From: JAXDMK01 sp963790325
GTDB taxonomy: Bacteria; Actinomycetota; Acidimicrobiia; Acidimicrobiales; AC-14
Direction of reading: 5' to 3'
NCBI GenBank assembly: GCA_963790325.1
Contig: CAWBNY010000003.1
Coordinates: forward strand, 372,001-436,000
Length of the DNA stretch: 64,000 nt
Below, one piece after another: positions 7,943-18,723 of the stretch. The notes under the pieces were generated by a model, which saw only the letters and a list, made by a program, of their open reading frames with translations, was not told the origin of the DNA and did no database searches. Within the stretch, counting starts at the first letter, position 1. Each line of letters starts with the position of its first letter. The position numbers were made by a program, and so were the translations under genes.

Positions 7943-9445
7943 TCAGATCTCGATGCCCTTGCCGTCGAAGGTGCTGATCCCGAGCGCCGAAGGCTCGTTG
8001 TAGGTCGCCTTCTGCTCCTCGAGAACCCGGATGGCGATTCGTTCGCCGAGCCGGATCGACTCGGCGTAGTCGCTGCGCCAGTGGACGCCGGCGCCGTTGC
8101 GGCCGATGGCGATGTTGGCCGCCACCTTGTTGAGCTCCCCACCGACCGTGATCTCACCGGCATCGGCTCCCAGGTACGGCGTGAGGGCGGTGCCGCCGAG
8201 GTTGGGCTGCTGGGGCTTGGGTATGACCCAGGACTCGTCGAAGAACGCCTTCAGGATCGTGGTGCAGGCGCCGGCCACGGTGGCGTGGCCCGCCCCGTAG
8301 GCGGGGTGCGTCGGGCACCCCTCGGGGAACGCCATCGGCAGCAGCGAGGACCCACCGTGGGCCGCCTGCGAGGCGGCGAGGGCGCCCGAGTTGAGGATCT
8401 CGTCGTTGATCATCGGGTACTTGTGCAGGCCGGTCACGTGGGCTTCGATGCGGCCGCCGAACTCCTCGGGCCGCAGCCGCCGGTGGACGAACCACTTCTG
8501 GTACCAGACCGCCTTGAGCGCTCGGGTCGCCACCTCGGTGACGAGGCTCAGGATGTGGGGGCCGCCCCAGGTGGCGAACCCGGCCTGGTTCGTCGACGTG
8601 GCGTAGGGGTTCCCCGGATCGAGCGGCGCCCCGAGGTCGAGCAGGATCAGGCAGGCGTTGAGGTACGCCTCGTAGAGGGCGTCGACGTGGACGTAGTGGG
8701 CCAGGTCACGCATGTTGCGGATGTAGCGGGGCGCGGTGATCGCCTGCGGCACGAACGGCCCGCCGTTCTGCGCGTTCAGCCAGTCCGGGAACTTCGTGAG
8801 GAAGTCGGTGCCGGCGGCGACCGTCTGCTGGCGCTGCGGGTAGCGAAGCGATCCGAACTGCACGTCCTTGACGAGGAACTGGGAGATGTACGGCCCCACC
8901 AGGTCTCCCGGCGCCCCGCCGCGGAACAGCGTCCCGGGAGTCACGAGACCGGCGTCCTTCGGCCCTCGGAAGTCGGAGAAGTTGTTCATGTCCTTCACCG
9001 CCAGCTCCGCGGTCGCGTCGCTTGAGTAGCTCCCGAACGGAACGTCGCGCATCAGGGCCATCCAGTACAGCTCGCCCATCTCGGACGAGTTCTCGGCGCT
9101 GTCGAGGCGCGGCGCCGGCTTCAGGGTCAGAGACTGAGCGTCGGGGCCCTCCAGGTCGTAGGCCAGCCCGGCCTGGGGGCTGGTGAACCTGCGCCCACCG
9201 GGGGTTCCCAGCGGGATGGCCTCGAAGTCGTCGGGGTCTCCCGACGCGAGGGCCTTGCGCAGGGCTGCGTAGGAGCTCGGCACGACGTTTCCCACCGCGT
9301 CGTGAGCGAGGCCCTTGCTGAAGTTGGCCACGGGACCGAACTCCACCTCCTCGCCGTTGTTGACTTGATCCTCGGAGTGCTGCTCGAAAGCCTGGTCCGC
9401 CGCCTGGCGACGCACGTCCCTCGCTCGGGTCCGCCGATCTGACAT
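7943..9445 (-). CDS. vanadium-dependent haloperoxidase-like protein (PAP2 fold)
   Basis: 500 residues. The vanadate/phosphate-binding signature is present in order: K317..RP326 ('KWFVHRRLRPEEF'), the 'PTHPAYGAGHA' segment with His387, and 'GRNGAGVHWRSD' with His455 as the expected metal ligand and Asp459. These residues in vanadium haloperoxidases bind vanadate and oxidise halide with H2O2; in related phosphatases they bind phosphate. No Sec signal is seen; the N-terminus is charged, so it may be cytoplasmic or exported another way. A strong ribosome site (AAGGAGA) precedes the ATG. Halide specificity and vanadium use cannot be read from sequence. Confidence 0.88.
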   Translation of the reverse strand: MSDRRTRARDVRRQAADQAFEQHSEDQVNNGEEVEFGPVANFSKGLAHDAVGNVVPSSYAALRKALASGDPDDFEAIPLGTPGGRRFTSPQAGLAYDLEGPDAQSLTLKPAPRLDSAENSSEMGELYWMALMRDVPFGSYSSDATAELAVKDMNNFSDFRGPKDAGLVTPGTLFRGGAPGDLVGPYISQFLVKDVQFGSLRYPQRQQTVAAGTDFLTKFPDWLNAQNGGPFVPQAITAPRYIRNMRDLAHYVHVDALYEAYLNACLILLDLGAPLDPGNPYATSTNQAGFATWGGPHILSLVTEVATRALKAVWYQKWFVHRRLRPEEFGGRIEAHVTGLHKYPMINDEILNSGALAASQAAHGGSSLLPMAFPEGCPTHPAYGAGHATVAGACTTILKAFFDESWVIPKPQQPNLGGTALTPYLGADAGEITVGGELNKVAANIAIGRNGAGVHWRSDYAESIRLGERIAIRVLEEQKATYNEPSALGISTFDGKGIEI

Positions 9446-9569
9446 TGGTGGTCTCCTTCTTCCGGGTGGAGCAGCCTGCTGACGCAGCCCGCACCTGGAT
9501 AGAGCCCCACCGGGGCCGGGTGATACGACGAAGGTCCGCCGTTGCCTCCGACCTGCGCTGTGACCGCGC

Positions 9570-10568
9570 CTAACCCCGGTTGGTGGCCGCGGCCGTCGTC
9601 TGGCCGATGCGGAGGATCACGAACTCGGCCGGCCGCACCGGCGCCACGCCCACCAGGACGGTCAGGCGGCCGTGGTCGAGGTCGTCCTGGGTCATCGTGG
9701 ATCGGTCGCAACGGACGAAGTAGGCGTCCTCCGGACGGCGACCCATGAGGTGGCCGGCCTGCCACTCGGCCGCCAGGAGGTCGTCGATCGAGCGCCGGAT
9801 GGCGGCCCACAGCGTCTCGCCGTTGGGCTCGAACACCGCCCATCTGGTGCCCTCGTCGAGGGACCGCTCCAGGTGGATGACGTAGCGGCGGATGTTGACG
9901 TACCTCCACTCCGGGTCGGAGCTCATGGTGCGGGTTCCCCACAGCCGGATGCCCTCGTCCTCGAGGTCGCCCAGGACGTTGACCCCCTCCCGGTTCAGCA
10001 CCGCCTGCGCCTCCCGGTCGACCGCCGACTCGAGCCCGGCCGCTCCCCGCACCCCGTCGCCCGTCGGGGGCTTCAGGGGGTCGCCTCGGGCATAGATGCC
10101 GGCGACGAAACCCGACGGGGGCAGGACCAGGCCGTCGAGGCTCTCGTCGCCCCGGACCCACGGGTGGTACATGGCGGCGTACCCGGAGTCGAACCGGGCC
10201 CGGAACCGGAGCACGTCGTCGACCGAGCTGCCGGCGGGGGCGTCGACGATCGCGAACCGGTTCTTCGTCCGCTCGGCGTGCGCCACCAGGGCGGCCGAGT
10301 CGGATCCGCCTCCGTCGGCCGGCGCCGCCACCAGGGAGATCTCGTCCACCGCGGCCAGGGCTTCGAACGCCGGCGCCATGTCGCCGTCGTGGCGGGCCAC
10401 GTACAGCCGGCCCCCACCGTTGAGGAAGTAGGCGTTCACCGCGTGACTCAGGAAGGGCGGATCAGCCGGCCCGTACACGGCGGTGAACTCCTCGCTGGTC
10501 GTCACCAGCCGGGCCTCACCCATCGGCCCGGCGGTGGCCCGTCCCACGAAGCCGGCGGTCGCCATCAC
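9570..10568 (-). CDS. phage-tail-sheath-like protein, N-terminally short
   Basis: 332 residues. The C-terminal 150 residues ('GIRLWGTRTMSSDPEWRYVN' followed by 'ERSLDEGTRWAVFEPN', 'GRRPEDAYFVRCD' and 'VGVAPVRPAEFVI') are the conserved end of contractile tail sheath proteins from phages and extracellular contractile injection systems. The N-terminus begins at 'TAGFVGRATAGPMGEARLVT', so the usual first 20-40 residues with the 'PGVYVEE' arm are absent, and an in-frame TAG just upstream rules out an extension. No tube, baseplate, spike or ATPase gene lies nearby. Either a domesticated stand-alone homologue or a relic that is still open. Confidence 0.8.
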   Translation of the reverse strand: MMATAGFVGRATAGPMGEARLVTTSEEFTAVYGPADPPFLSHAVNAYFLNGGGRLYVARHDGDMAPAFEALAAVDEISLVAAPADGGGSDSAALVAHAERTKNRFAIVDAPAGSSVDDVLRFRARFDSGYAAMYHPWVRGDESLDGLVLPPSGFVAGIYARGDPLKPPTGDGVRGAAGLESAVDREAQAVLNREGVNVLGDLEDEGIRLWGTRTMSSDPEWRYVNIRRYVIHLERSLDEGTRWAVFEPNGETLWAAIRRSIDDLLAAEWQAGHLMGRRPEDAYFVRCDRSTMTQDDLDHGRLTVLVGVAPVRPAEFVILRIGQTTAAATNRG

Positions 10569-10687
10569 CCGACCCTATGCCGATCCGATCTGAGCGTCAT
10601 TGCGACATCCACCGCCGCCGGGGTTCCCGACGGCCGCCGGCGGGTAGACACCCGACAGATCGCACGAGCTACAAGGAGGAACAAACC

Positions 10688-10921
10688 ATGGGTATCGGCG
10701 TCAGCGTCTTTCTGTTCGCAGTGGGCGCCATCCTCACCTTCGCCGTCAACGCGTCGGTGTCGGGGATCGACCTGGCCACGGTCGGGGTCATCCTCATGAT
10801 CGCGGGTGTCGTCGGCCTGCTGATGACGGTCCTCGTGTTCGGCCGCCGGGGCGGGACGACGGAAACCGTGGTCGACGACTACGGCCCCCGACGCCGGGTG
10901 TACCACGACGACGCCCTCTGA
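10688..10921 (+). CDS. DUF6458 small membrane protein
   Basis: 77 residues. 'MGIGVSVFLFAVGAILTFAV' followed by 'SGIDLATVGVILMIAGVVGLL' gives two transmembrane helices with a short polar loop, then a charged tail 'GRRGGTTETVVDDY'. This pattern is shared by an actinobacterial family annotated DUF6458 with no known function. A near-perfect ribosome site (AAGGAGGAA, about 10674-10682) fixes ATG 10688 rather than the longer upstream frame from 10577. It diverges from the tail-sheath gene and ends at a strong hairpin. Confidence 0.85.
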   Translation: MGIGVSVFLFAVGAILTFAVNASVSGIDLATVGVILMIAGVVGLLMTVLVFGRRGGTTETVVDDYGPRRRVYHDDAL

Positions 10922-10944
10922 CGGTCGCGCTCCAACCGGTTGAT

Positions 10945-10974
10945 ATACGGGCCCCGGGTGACCGGGGCCCGTAT
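10945..10974 (+). terminator. intrinsic-terminator-like hairpin
   Basis: Perfect 13-bp stem (10945-10957 with 10962-10974) and a GTGA tetraloop, 24 nt after the DUF6458 stop and 20 nt before the pgi start. No U-tract. It probably insulates pgi from the upstream transcript. Confidence 0.65.
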
Positions 10975-10994
10975 CGCGCGATCATGGCCCCGTC

Positions 10995-12632
10995 ATGGCC
11001 CTGATCGAGCACACGCCGGAGTGGGCCGCGCTCGCCGACCACCACCGGGCCATGGCCGACGTCGACCTCCGCCGGCTCTTCGCGGACGACCCGTCCCGCG
11101 GCGAGACGATGGTGGCCGACGCCGCCGACCTCCACCTCGACTACTCCAAGAACCGGGTCACCGCCCGCACCCTGGCCCTCCTCGTCGACCTGGCCGAGGC
11201 CGCCGGCCTCCGAGCCCGCACCGAGGCCATGTTCGCCGGCGAGCGCATCAACGTCACCGAGGACCGCGCCGTCCTCCACCTGGCCCTCCGGGCCCCGCGG
11301 GAATCCTCCATCGTGGTCGACGGGGTCGACGTCGTGGCCCAGGTCCACCAGGTCCTCGACCGCATGGCCGACTTCGCCCTCCGGGTGCGGACGGGGGAGT
11401 GGCGGGGCCACACCGGCCGGGCCATCCGCAACGTGGTCAACATCGGCATCGGCGGCTCCGATCTCGGCCCGGCCATGGCCTACGAGGCGCTCAAGGACTT
11501 CAGCGAGCAATCGATGACGTTCCGCTTCGTGTCCAACGTCGACGGTGCCGACGTCTGGGAGGCCACCCACGACCTCGACCCGGCCGAGACCCTCTTCGTG
11601 GTCGCGTCCAAGACGTTCACCACCATCGAGACGATCACCAACGCCACCACCGCCCGCCGGTGGCTGCTCGACGCCCTCGGGGACGAGGCGTCGGTGGCCC
11701 GCCACTTCGTGGCCGTGTCGACCAACGAGGCCGAGGTCGCCGAGTTCGGCATCGACACCGCCAACATGTTCGGCTTCTGGGACTGGGTCGGCGGCCGCTA
11801 CTCCTACCCGTCGGCCATCGGCCTGTCGCTCATGGTCGCCATCGGCCCCGACGCCTTCCACGACCTCCTCGCCGGCTTCCACCAGATCGACGAGCACTTC
11901 CGCACCACGCCGTACGCCCGGAACCTGCCCGCCCTTCTGGGGCTGCTCGGCATCTGGTACGGCGACTTCTTCGGCTTCGAGACCCAGGCGATCCTCCCCT
12001 ACAGCCAGGCTCTGCACCGGTTCCCCGCCTACCTCCAGCAGCTCGACATGGAGAGCAACGGCAAGTCGGTCGACCGCCAGGGACGGCCGGTGGGCATGCA
12101 GACGGGCCCGATCGTGTGGGGTCAGCCCGGCACCAACGGCCAGCACGCCTTCTACCAGCTCCTCCACCAGGGGACGAAGGTCGTTCCCGCCGACTTCATC
12201 GGGTTCCTCCGCCCGAACCACGCCGTCGGCCCCCACCACGACCTGCTCATGGCCAACCTGCTGGCCCAGACCGAGGCCCTCGCCTTCGGCAGGACGGCGG
12301 AGGAGGTGGCGGCCGAGGGGGTGGCGCCGGAGCTCGTCCCCCACCGCACCTTCCCCGGCAACCGGCCCACCAACACCCTCGTCGCCCCCGGCCTCACCCC
12401 CCGGGTCCTGGGCCAGCTCACCGCCGCCTACGAGCACAAGGTGTTCACCCAGGGGGTGATCTGGGACGTGAACTCGTTCGACCAGTGGGGCGTCGAGCTG
12501 GGCAAGGCCCTGGCCAACCGGATCGTCCCCGAGCTGACGGCGAAGGACGAGCCCGAGCTGGCCCATGACAGCTCCACCAACGCCCTCATCCGCCGCTATC
12601 GCGCCCATCGCGCCGATCCCGCCGACCTGTAG
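10995..12632 (+). CDS. pgi: glucose-6-phosphate isomerase
   Basis: 545 residues, the normal length for bacterial PGI. It interconverts glucose-6-phosphate and fructose-6-phosphate in glycolysis and gluconeogenesis. Family signatures are clear: 'NVVNIGIGGSDLGPAMAYEA' (phosphate-binding start of the first SIS domain), 'ASKTFTTIETITNA', 'FWDWVGGRYSYPSAIGLS', 'MESNGKSVD' and 'GQPGTNGQHAFYQLLHQGTK' with the catalytic Glu/His region. The helical C-terminus ending 'LIRRYRAHR' is complete. It is followed within 20 bp by a secreted protein gene. Confidence 0.96.
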   Translation: MALIEHTPEWAALADHHRAMADVDLRRLFADDPSRGETMVADAADLHLDYSKNRVTARTLALLVDLAEAAGLRARTEAMFAGERINVTEDRAVLHLALRAPRESSIVVDGVDVVAQVHQVLDRMADFALRVRTGEWRGHTGRAIRNVVNIGIGGSDLGPAMAYEALKDFSEQSMTFRFVSNVDGADVWEATHDLDPAETLFVVASKTFTTIETITNATTARRWLLDALGDEASVARHFVAVSTNEAEVAEFGIDTANMFGFWDWVGGRYSYPSAIGLSLMVAIGPDAFHDLLAGFHQIDEHFRTTPYARNLPALLGLLGIWYGDFFGFETQAILPYSQALHRFPAYLQQLDMESNGKSVDRQGRPVGMQTGPIVWGQPGTNGQHAFYQLLHQGTKVVPADFIGFLRPNHAVGPHHDLLMANLLAQTEALAFGRTAEEVAAEGVAPELVPHRTFPGNRPTNTLVAPGLTPRVLGQLTAAYEHKVFTQGVIWDVNSFDQWGVELGKALANRIVPELTAKDEPELAHDSSTNALIRRYRAHRADPADL

Positions 12633-12652
12633 CCTTCATTCAGGGAGGGAAC

Positions 12653-13204
12653 ATGAAGCGCATCCTGGGGGCGGGTGTGGTGGTGGCGGCCGGGCTGGCG
12701 CTGTTCGGCTCGCCGGCGGGGGCCGAGATCACACGGGACACCATCGGCTGCTCGGGGACTGCCACCATCACGGCCGACGACGGCACCGCGGTCACCATCG
12801 ACTCGTCGGCCACGGAGGCGAAGATCCCTCGGGCCCGCAGCGCCGCGTGGCACGGGGAGATCAACCGGGTCACCCACGACCACGAGGGCTCGGTCGACCT
12901 GCAGGTGGGCCCGGTGTCGATCAACCTCGGAAAGTGGGGGCCCACCGCCAACAGCCAGAACGCGGGCACCAGGGACGGGGTCATCGACATCCCGGCCGTG
13001 GTCAGGCAGTTCCCGCCGGTGAAATGGAAGCTCACCGGCTACCACAAGGGCATCGAGGGCCAGTGCCAGGGCGAGATCACGGTGGAGGTGGAGGGCTCGG
13101 CGGCCAGCACCGCGGCCGCCGGGGTGGCCGCCCTGGCCGGCACCGCCGCCGCTGCTGCCGGGGTGTTCCAGGCCACCAAGCCCAAGACGGTCTACGGCCG
13201 ATGA
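12653..13204 (+). CDS. secreted or membrane-anchored protein of unknown function
   Basis: 183 residues. It has a clear signal peptide 'MKRILGAGVVVAAGLALFG' with a likely AxA cleavage near 'AGAE'. The mature part contains two Cys residues (in 'IGCSG' and 'EGQCQGE') that could form a disulfide, and ends in a hydrophobic Ala-rich helix (about 150-172) followed by a basic tail, resembling a C-terminal membrane anchor. I do not recognise the family. A good ribosome site (AGGGAGG) precedes the ATG. The stop overlaps the next start as ATGA. Confidence 0.75.
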   Translation: MKRILGAGVVVAAGLALFGSPAGAEITRDTIGCSGTATITADDGTAVTIDSSATEAKIPRARSAAWHGEINRVTHDHEGSVDLQVGPVSINLGKWGPTANSQNAGTRDGVIDIPAVVRQFPPVKWKLTGYHKGIEGQCQGEITVEVEGSAASTAAAGVAALAGTAAAAAGVFQATKPKTVYGR

Positions 13205-13401
13205 ACGGCGGGCGCCCCGTCCTGGGCGGACTCAGCGGGTTCTTCCTGGGCCTTTTCCTCGCCGTCGATCTGTTCCTGCTCAAGGTCATCGCGTCCGACA
13301 GCGGGCTGTTCCTCGTCCTGCCGATCGTCCTGGCCGTGATCGGGATCGTCGTCGGCCTGGCCGCCCCCGGATTCGACCGCCTCCGCCGCCGGTCTGGCTA
13401 A
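13201..13401 (+). CDS. two-helix small membrane protein
   Basis: 66 residues. Two hydrophobic helices ('GGLSGFFLGLFLAVDLFLLK' and 'LFLVLPIVLAVIGIVVGLA') with a basic end 'RLRRRSG'. Family unknown. The ATG overlaps the preceding stop by 4 nt, so it is probably co-translated with the secreted protein and may form a membrane partner for it. Confidence 0.72.
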   Translation: MNGGRPVLGGLSGFFLGLFLAVDLFLLKVIASDSGLFLVLPIVLAVIGIVVGLAAPGFDRLRRRSG

Positions 13402-13457
13402 CGGTCGGGCAGATCATCGAGTCCGACACGCCGGCCAAGCCCCACCCCTTCCGCGCC

Positions 13458-15569
<2,112 letters not shown>

Positions 15570-15576
15570 GGCGACC

Positions 15577-15867
15577 TCATGCGTGGAGCTTGCTCAGCCC
15601 GACGAAAAGCAGGACGATCCAGGCCACGATCCACAGGGCCAGCACCGCGCTGATGGCTGCCAGCGCCGCCGGGTGAAGGCGCTGGAACTGGGGGATGGGC
15701 CAGTCCAGCCAGGTCTCGCTGAACGTCTGCCGGGGCAGGGTGGTGCGGGGGCGGTAGCCGCCTTCGTAGGCCGCCGGTCCCGAGCTGATCTCCCACCTCG
15801 ACATGGCCACGTAGACGCCGAGGCCGACGAGGGAGCAGGGCACGAGGATGACGAACAGCAGGCTCAT
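15577..15867 (-). CDS. small membrane protein coupled to PBP1A
   Basis: 96 residues. An N-terminal helix ('LLFVILVPCSLVGLGVYVAM') and a C-terminal helix ('ALAAISAVLALWIVAWIVLLFVG' region) flank a polar, aromatic middle segment. Family unknown. The ATG (15865-15867) overlaps the TGA of the penicillin-binding protein, so the two are translationally coupled. A role as an accessory or regulator of that cell-wall synthase is a reasonable inference. Confidence 0.7.
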   Translation of the reverse strand: MSLLFVILVPCSLVGLGVYVAMSRWEISSGPAAYEGGYRPRTTLPRQTFSETWLDWPIPQFQRLHPAALAAISAVLALWIVAWIVLLFVGLSKLHA

Positions 15868-18209
15868 GGCGTGAGGTTCGGCTGCGCCGGCGGAAAGGCC
15901 TGGTTGGGGACGTAAGGGGTCAGGTCGGGCACCGTCACCGGCGGCGGGTCGAAGACCGGCGGGGGACCGCCGAAGGGGGGCACATAGGGCGGCAGCGTGT
16001 CACTGGTGAAGCCGGGCACGCTAGTCGTGGGGCCGGGAACGGTGGTGGGGGCGGTGGGCCCGGCCGGGCCCGGGACCGAGCCCGGCACCGGCGACGGGGT
16101 GCTGGCGGGGGCGGGCGTCGGCCGCACGGCCCGGGGCGGGAGGGGGAACGTGCTGGCCGGCACCCCGGCCAGGGCCTGACCCATGTAGTCCTTCCAGGTG
16201 GCGGCGGGCAGGGTGCCGCCGAAGACCTTGGCCACGCCCTTGACGTTCTCCATCGCCTTGCGGGAGTCGGCGTAGCCCATCCACACCGAGGTCGACAGCT
16301 CGGGGGTGTAGCCCACGAACCAGGCGTCGCCGAAGCCCTCGCTGGTGCCCGTCTTACCCGCCGTCCCCCCCTTGCGACCGATCTGGGCGCCCACGCCGGT
16401 GCCGAACTCGACTCCGCCGGTGAGGACCGAGTTCATCTCGTCGGCGACGATCTGGGTGAGGACCCGGATCGGGCGGCGACGGGTGTTGTCCTCCAACACC
16501 TTGCGGTCGGAGTCGATGACCTTGACCACCGGGGTGGCCGGGAACTGCTGGCCCCGGGCGGAGAAGACCCCGAAGGCGGCGGCCATGTCGAGGGGCGACA
16601 CCTCGGCCGCCCCCAGGGTGAGGCTGGGCCCGTAGGGCTCGCCCGACGGGAGGTTGCCCTCGGGGTCGATCATGGTCAGGCCCAGGCGGTTGGCCATCTG
16701 GGCCGTCTCCTTGACGCCCACGTCGAGGACGAGCTGGGCGAACACGGTGTTGACCGAGTAGGCGGTGGCCTGGGCCAGGCTGAGGGACCCGTAGCTGCCG
16801 CTCTCGGTGTTGCGGACGGTGCAGCCCACCACGCCCCGGCAGTTGGGGTAGGTGAACTCGCCCGGGCCCCGGTAGGTGTCGGTGGACTTCTTCCCGGCGG
16901 CGAGGGCGGTGGCCAGGGTTATGGGCTTGATGGCGGAGCCCGGCTGGCGGCCGGCACCGCCGCCCTCGATGCACATCGGGGGGAGGGTCTCACCGGGCTT
17001 GGGCTCGGGCGGCGGCTTCGTCGCCGCGCAGTTGCCCAGGGCCAGGTTGACGTTGGATTTGGAGAAGTCACGCCCTCCCACCAGCGCCCGCACCAGGCCG
17101 GTGCGGGGGTCGAGGGAGACCAGGGCCATCTCCAGCCCGGCGGGGGTCCCGGTGAGTGTCTTGGTGACCGAGGCTTCGGCCAGGGCCTGGAGCTTGGGGT
17201 CGAGGGATGTCTCCACCCGTAGCCCGCCGGTGTACACCCGCTCCTCGCCGAAGCGGGCGACCAGGTAACGGCGCACGTAGTCGGTGAAGTAGGGGTACCG
17301 GACCTCCTCCTTGGCCCGGGGGTACACGGCGGTGACCCCGGGGCCGACCGGGGCGCCGTCGGCGACCACGACCAGGGTCCGGGAGATGGCGGCGTCCCGC
17401 GCCTGGCCCGAGATCATCCCCTCGTCGGCCATGGCCCGGAGCACCCCCTGGCGCCGGCGCTCGGCGCCGGTGGGGTTGGCCAGGGGGTCGAGGACGCTGG
17501 GCGCGGGGATGATGCCGGCGAGGAGAGCTGCCTCCGACAGGTCGAGCTCGCGCACCGGCTTGCGGAAATAGGACTCGGCCGCCGCCCCCACGCCGTAGTT
17601 GCCGGAGCCCAGGTAGATGCGGGACAGGTACTTGAAGAGGATTTCGTCCTTGGTGAGCTGGCTCTCCAGCTCCCGGGCCAGCACCGCCTCCTTGACCTTG
17701 CGCTCGAGGGTGGCGCTGCGGTCGTCGGTGTAGGCCAGGCGGACGAGCTGCTGGGTGATGGTGGACGCCCCCTGCTCGTACTCGCCGGCGCTGGCGTCGG
17801 CCCGGAGGGCCCGGATCAGACCCCGGGCGTCGACGCCCTGGTGCTGGTAGAAGCGGCGGTCCTCGGCCGCAACCACCGCGTCCTGGAGGACCCGGGGGAT
17901 GTCCTCCGGCTCGACCGGGAGGGCGGTGTCGAAGCGGCGGAAGACGGCCATCTCGGCGCCGGTGGCGTCGTACACGCGGGTGATCCGGGACTCGACGGTG
18001 GGCAGCTCCTCCGGCAGCTCGCCCGACAACGGGAAGTCGAGGAGGGCCAGGGCGAGGTAGGACACCACCATGACGGGGGCGATGAGGCTCGCGACGAGGA
18101 GCCCGACGGTGGTGCGGGCCAGGACGAGAGAGCTCCCGCCCCGGCGCGCCGGAGGAACCCACGGGAGCTGCTCGTCCCCGCGCGATCTCCAGGTGTCCAT
18201 CACTGCCAC
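15864..18209 (-). CDS. class A penicillin-binding protein (transglycosylase/transpeptidase)
   Basis: 781 residues from the GTG at 18209, which sits 5 nt after AAGGAGG; GTG 18203 and ATG 18200 are alternatives. One TM helix (about 29-57) precedes the GT51 glycosyltransferase domain with catalytic Glu116 in 'AAEDRRFYQHQG', then the transpeptidase domain: SxxK at Ser425/Lys428 ('GSAIKP'), 'YSVNTVF' and KTGT at Lys619. The final 90 residues are Pro/Thr/Ser-rich and extracellular. It polymerises and cross-links peptidoglycan. The ORF is open to 18518, but the extra N-terminal part reads antisense to the CsbD gene and is not protein-like. Confidence 0.93.
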   Translation of the reverse strand: MAVMDTWRSRGDEQLPWVPPARRGGSSLVLARTTVGLLVASLIAPVMVVSYLALALLDFPLSGELPEELPTVESRITRVYDATGAEMAVFRRFDTALPVEPEDIPRVLQDAVVAAEDRRFYQHQGVDARGLIRALRADASAGEYEQGASTITQQLVRLAYTDDRSATLERKVKEAVLARELESQLTKDEILFKYLSRIYLGSGNYGVGAAAESYFRKPVRELDLSEAALLAGIIPAPSVLDPLANPTGAERRRQGVLRAMADEGMISGQARDAAISRTLVVVADGAPVGPGVTAVYPRAKEEVRYPYFTDYVRRYLVARFGEERVYTGGLRVETSLDPKLQALAEASVTKTLTGTPAGLEMALVSLDPRTGLVRALVGGRDFSKSNVNLALGNCAATKPPPEPKPGETLPPMCIEGGGAGRQPGSAIKPITLATALAAGKKSTDTYRGPGEFTYPNCRGVVGCTVRNTESGSYGSLSLAQATAYSVNTVFAQLVLDVGVKETAQMANRLGLTMIDPEGNLPSGEPYGPSLTLGAAEVSPLDMAAAFGVFSARGQQFPATPVVKVIDSDRKVLEDNTRRRPIRVLTQIVADEMNSVLTGGVEFGTGVGAQIGRKGGTAGKTGTSEGFGDAWFVGYTPELSTSVWMGYADSRKAMENVKGVAKVFGGTLPAATWKDYMGQALAGVPASTFPLPPRAVRPTPAPASTPSPVPGSVPGPAGPTAPTTVPGPTTSVPGFTSDTLPPYVPPFGGPPPVFDPPPVTVPDLTPYVPNQAFPPAQPNLTP

Positions 18210-18326
18210 GGTCCCCTCCTTGAACCCCCCCGGACCCTTCCCGGCCGTCGAGGCCGCGAAACAAGGGTACGAGGTCGGCGCCAGGGTACGAACAAGGGAC
18301 CGAACCACGTGAAAGGAACCCAAAAC

Positions 18327-18482
18327 ATGGACGAGAAGCTGGACGAGCTCAAGGGCCGAGTGAAGGAAGCGGCCGGCGACCTCACCGACAACGACGAGCT
18401 CAAGGCCGAGGGCAAGATCGACCAGGGCAAGGGCAAGGCCAAGGGCTTCGTCGACGACGTGGCCGACCGCCTCAAGGGCTGA
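18327..18482 (+). CDS. CsbD-family stress protein
   Basis: 51 residues. The sequence 'DELKGRVKEAAGDLTDNDEL' followed by 'GKIDQGKGKAKGF' and ending 'VADRLKG' is the short amphipathic CsbD repeat protein, in many bacteria a sigma-B or general-stress-induced protein of unknown mechanism. A GAAAGGAA ribosome site precedes the ATG. It is divergent from the PBP gene across about 117 bp. The downstream gap to 18723 (241 bp) shows no gene or convincing RNA structure. Confidence 0.88.
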   Translation: MDEKLDELKGRVKEAAGDLTDNDELKAEGKIDQGKGKAKGFVDDVADRLKG

Positions 18483-18723
18483 GGCTCGAGGCGGCCACCC
18501 GCCGGACCCCTGGTGCACCGCCGGACGCTGAGCGGTACATCCGGGGTCGGCGGACGTTCGCTCGAGCGGCCGAGCTCGGCGCTGACCCGGCTGGCGACGG
18601 GGCCCGCCAAGCGGCTCTCACGGCCGTCGATGGCTTCGACGGCGCCGGAGGACGGCGCGAAGGTGCCCGCCGGAGCATGCCCGCCGGCACCGGCCGCTCC
18701 CCTTCCACGTAACCTCGGGGAGC

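Noticed and set aside
10794..12608. 604-residue - strand frame opposite pgi
   Set aside because: Antisense of a strongly conserved enzyme; repetitive Val/Gly/Glu composition.
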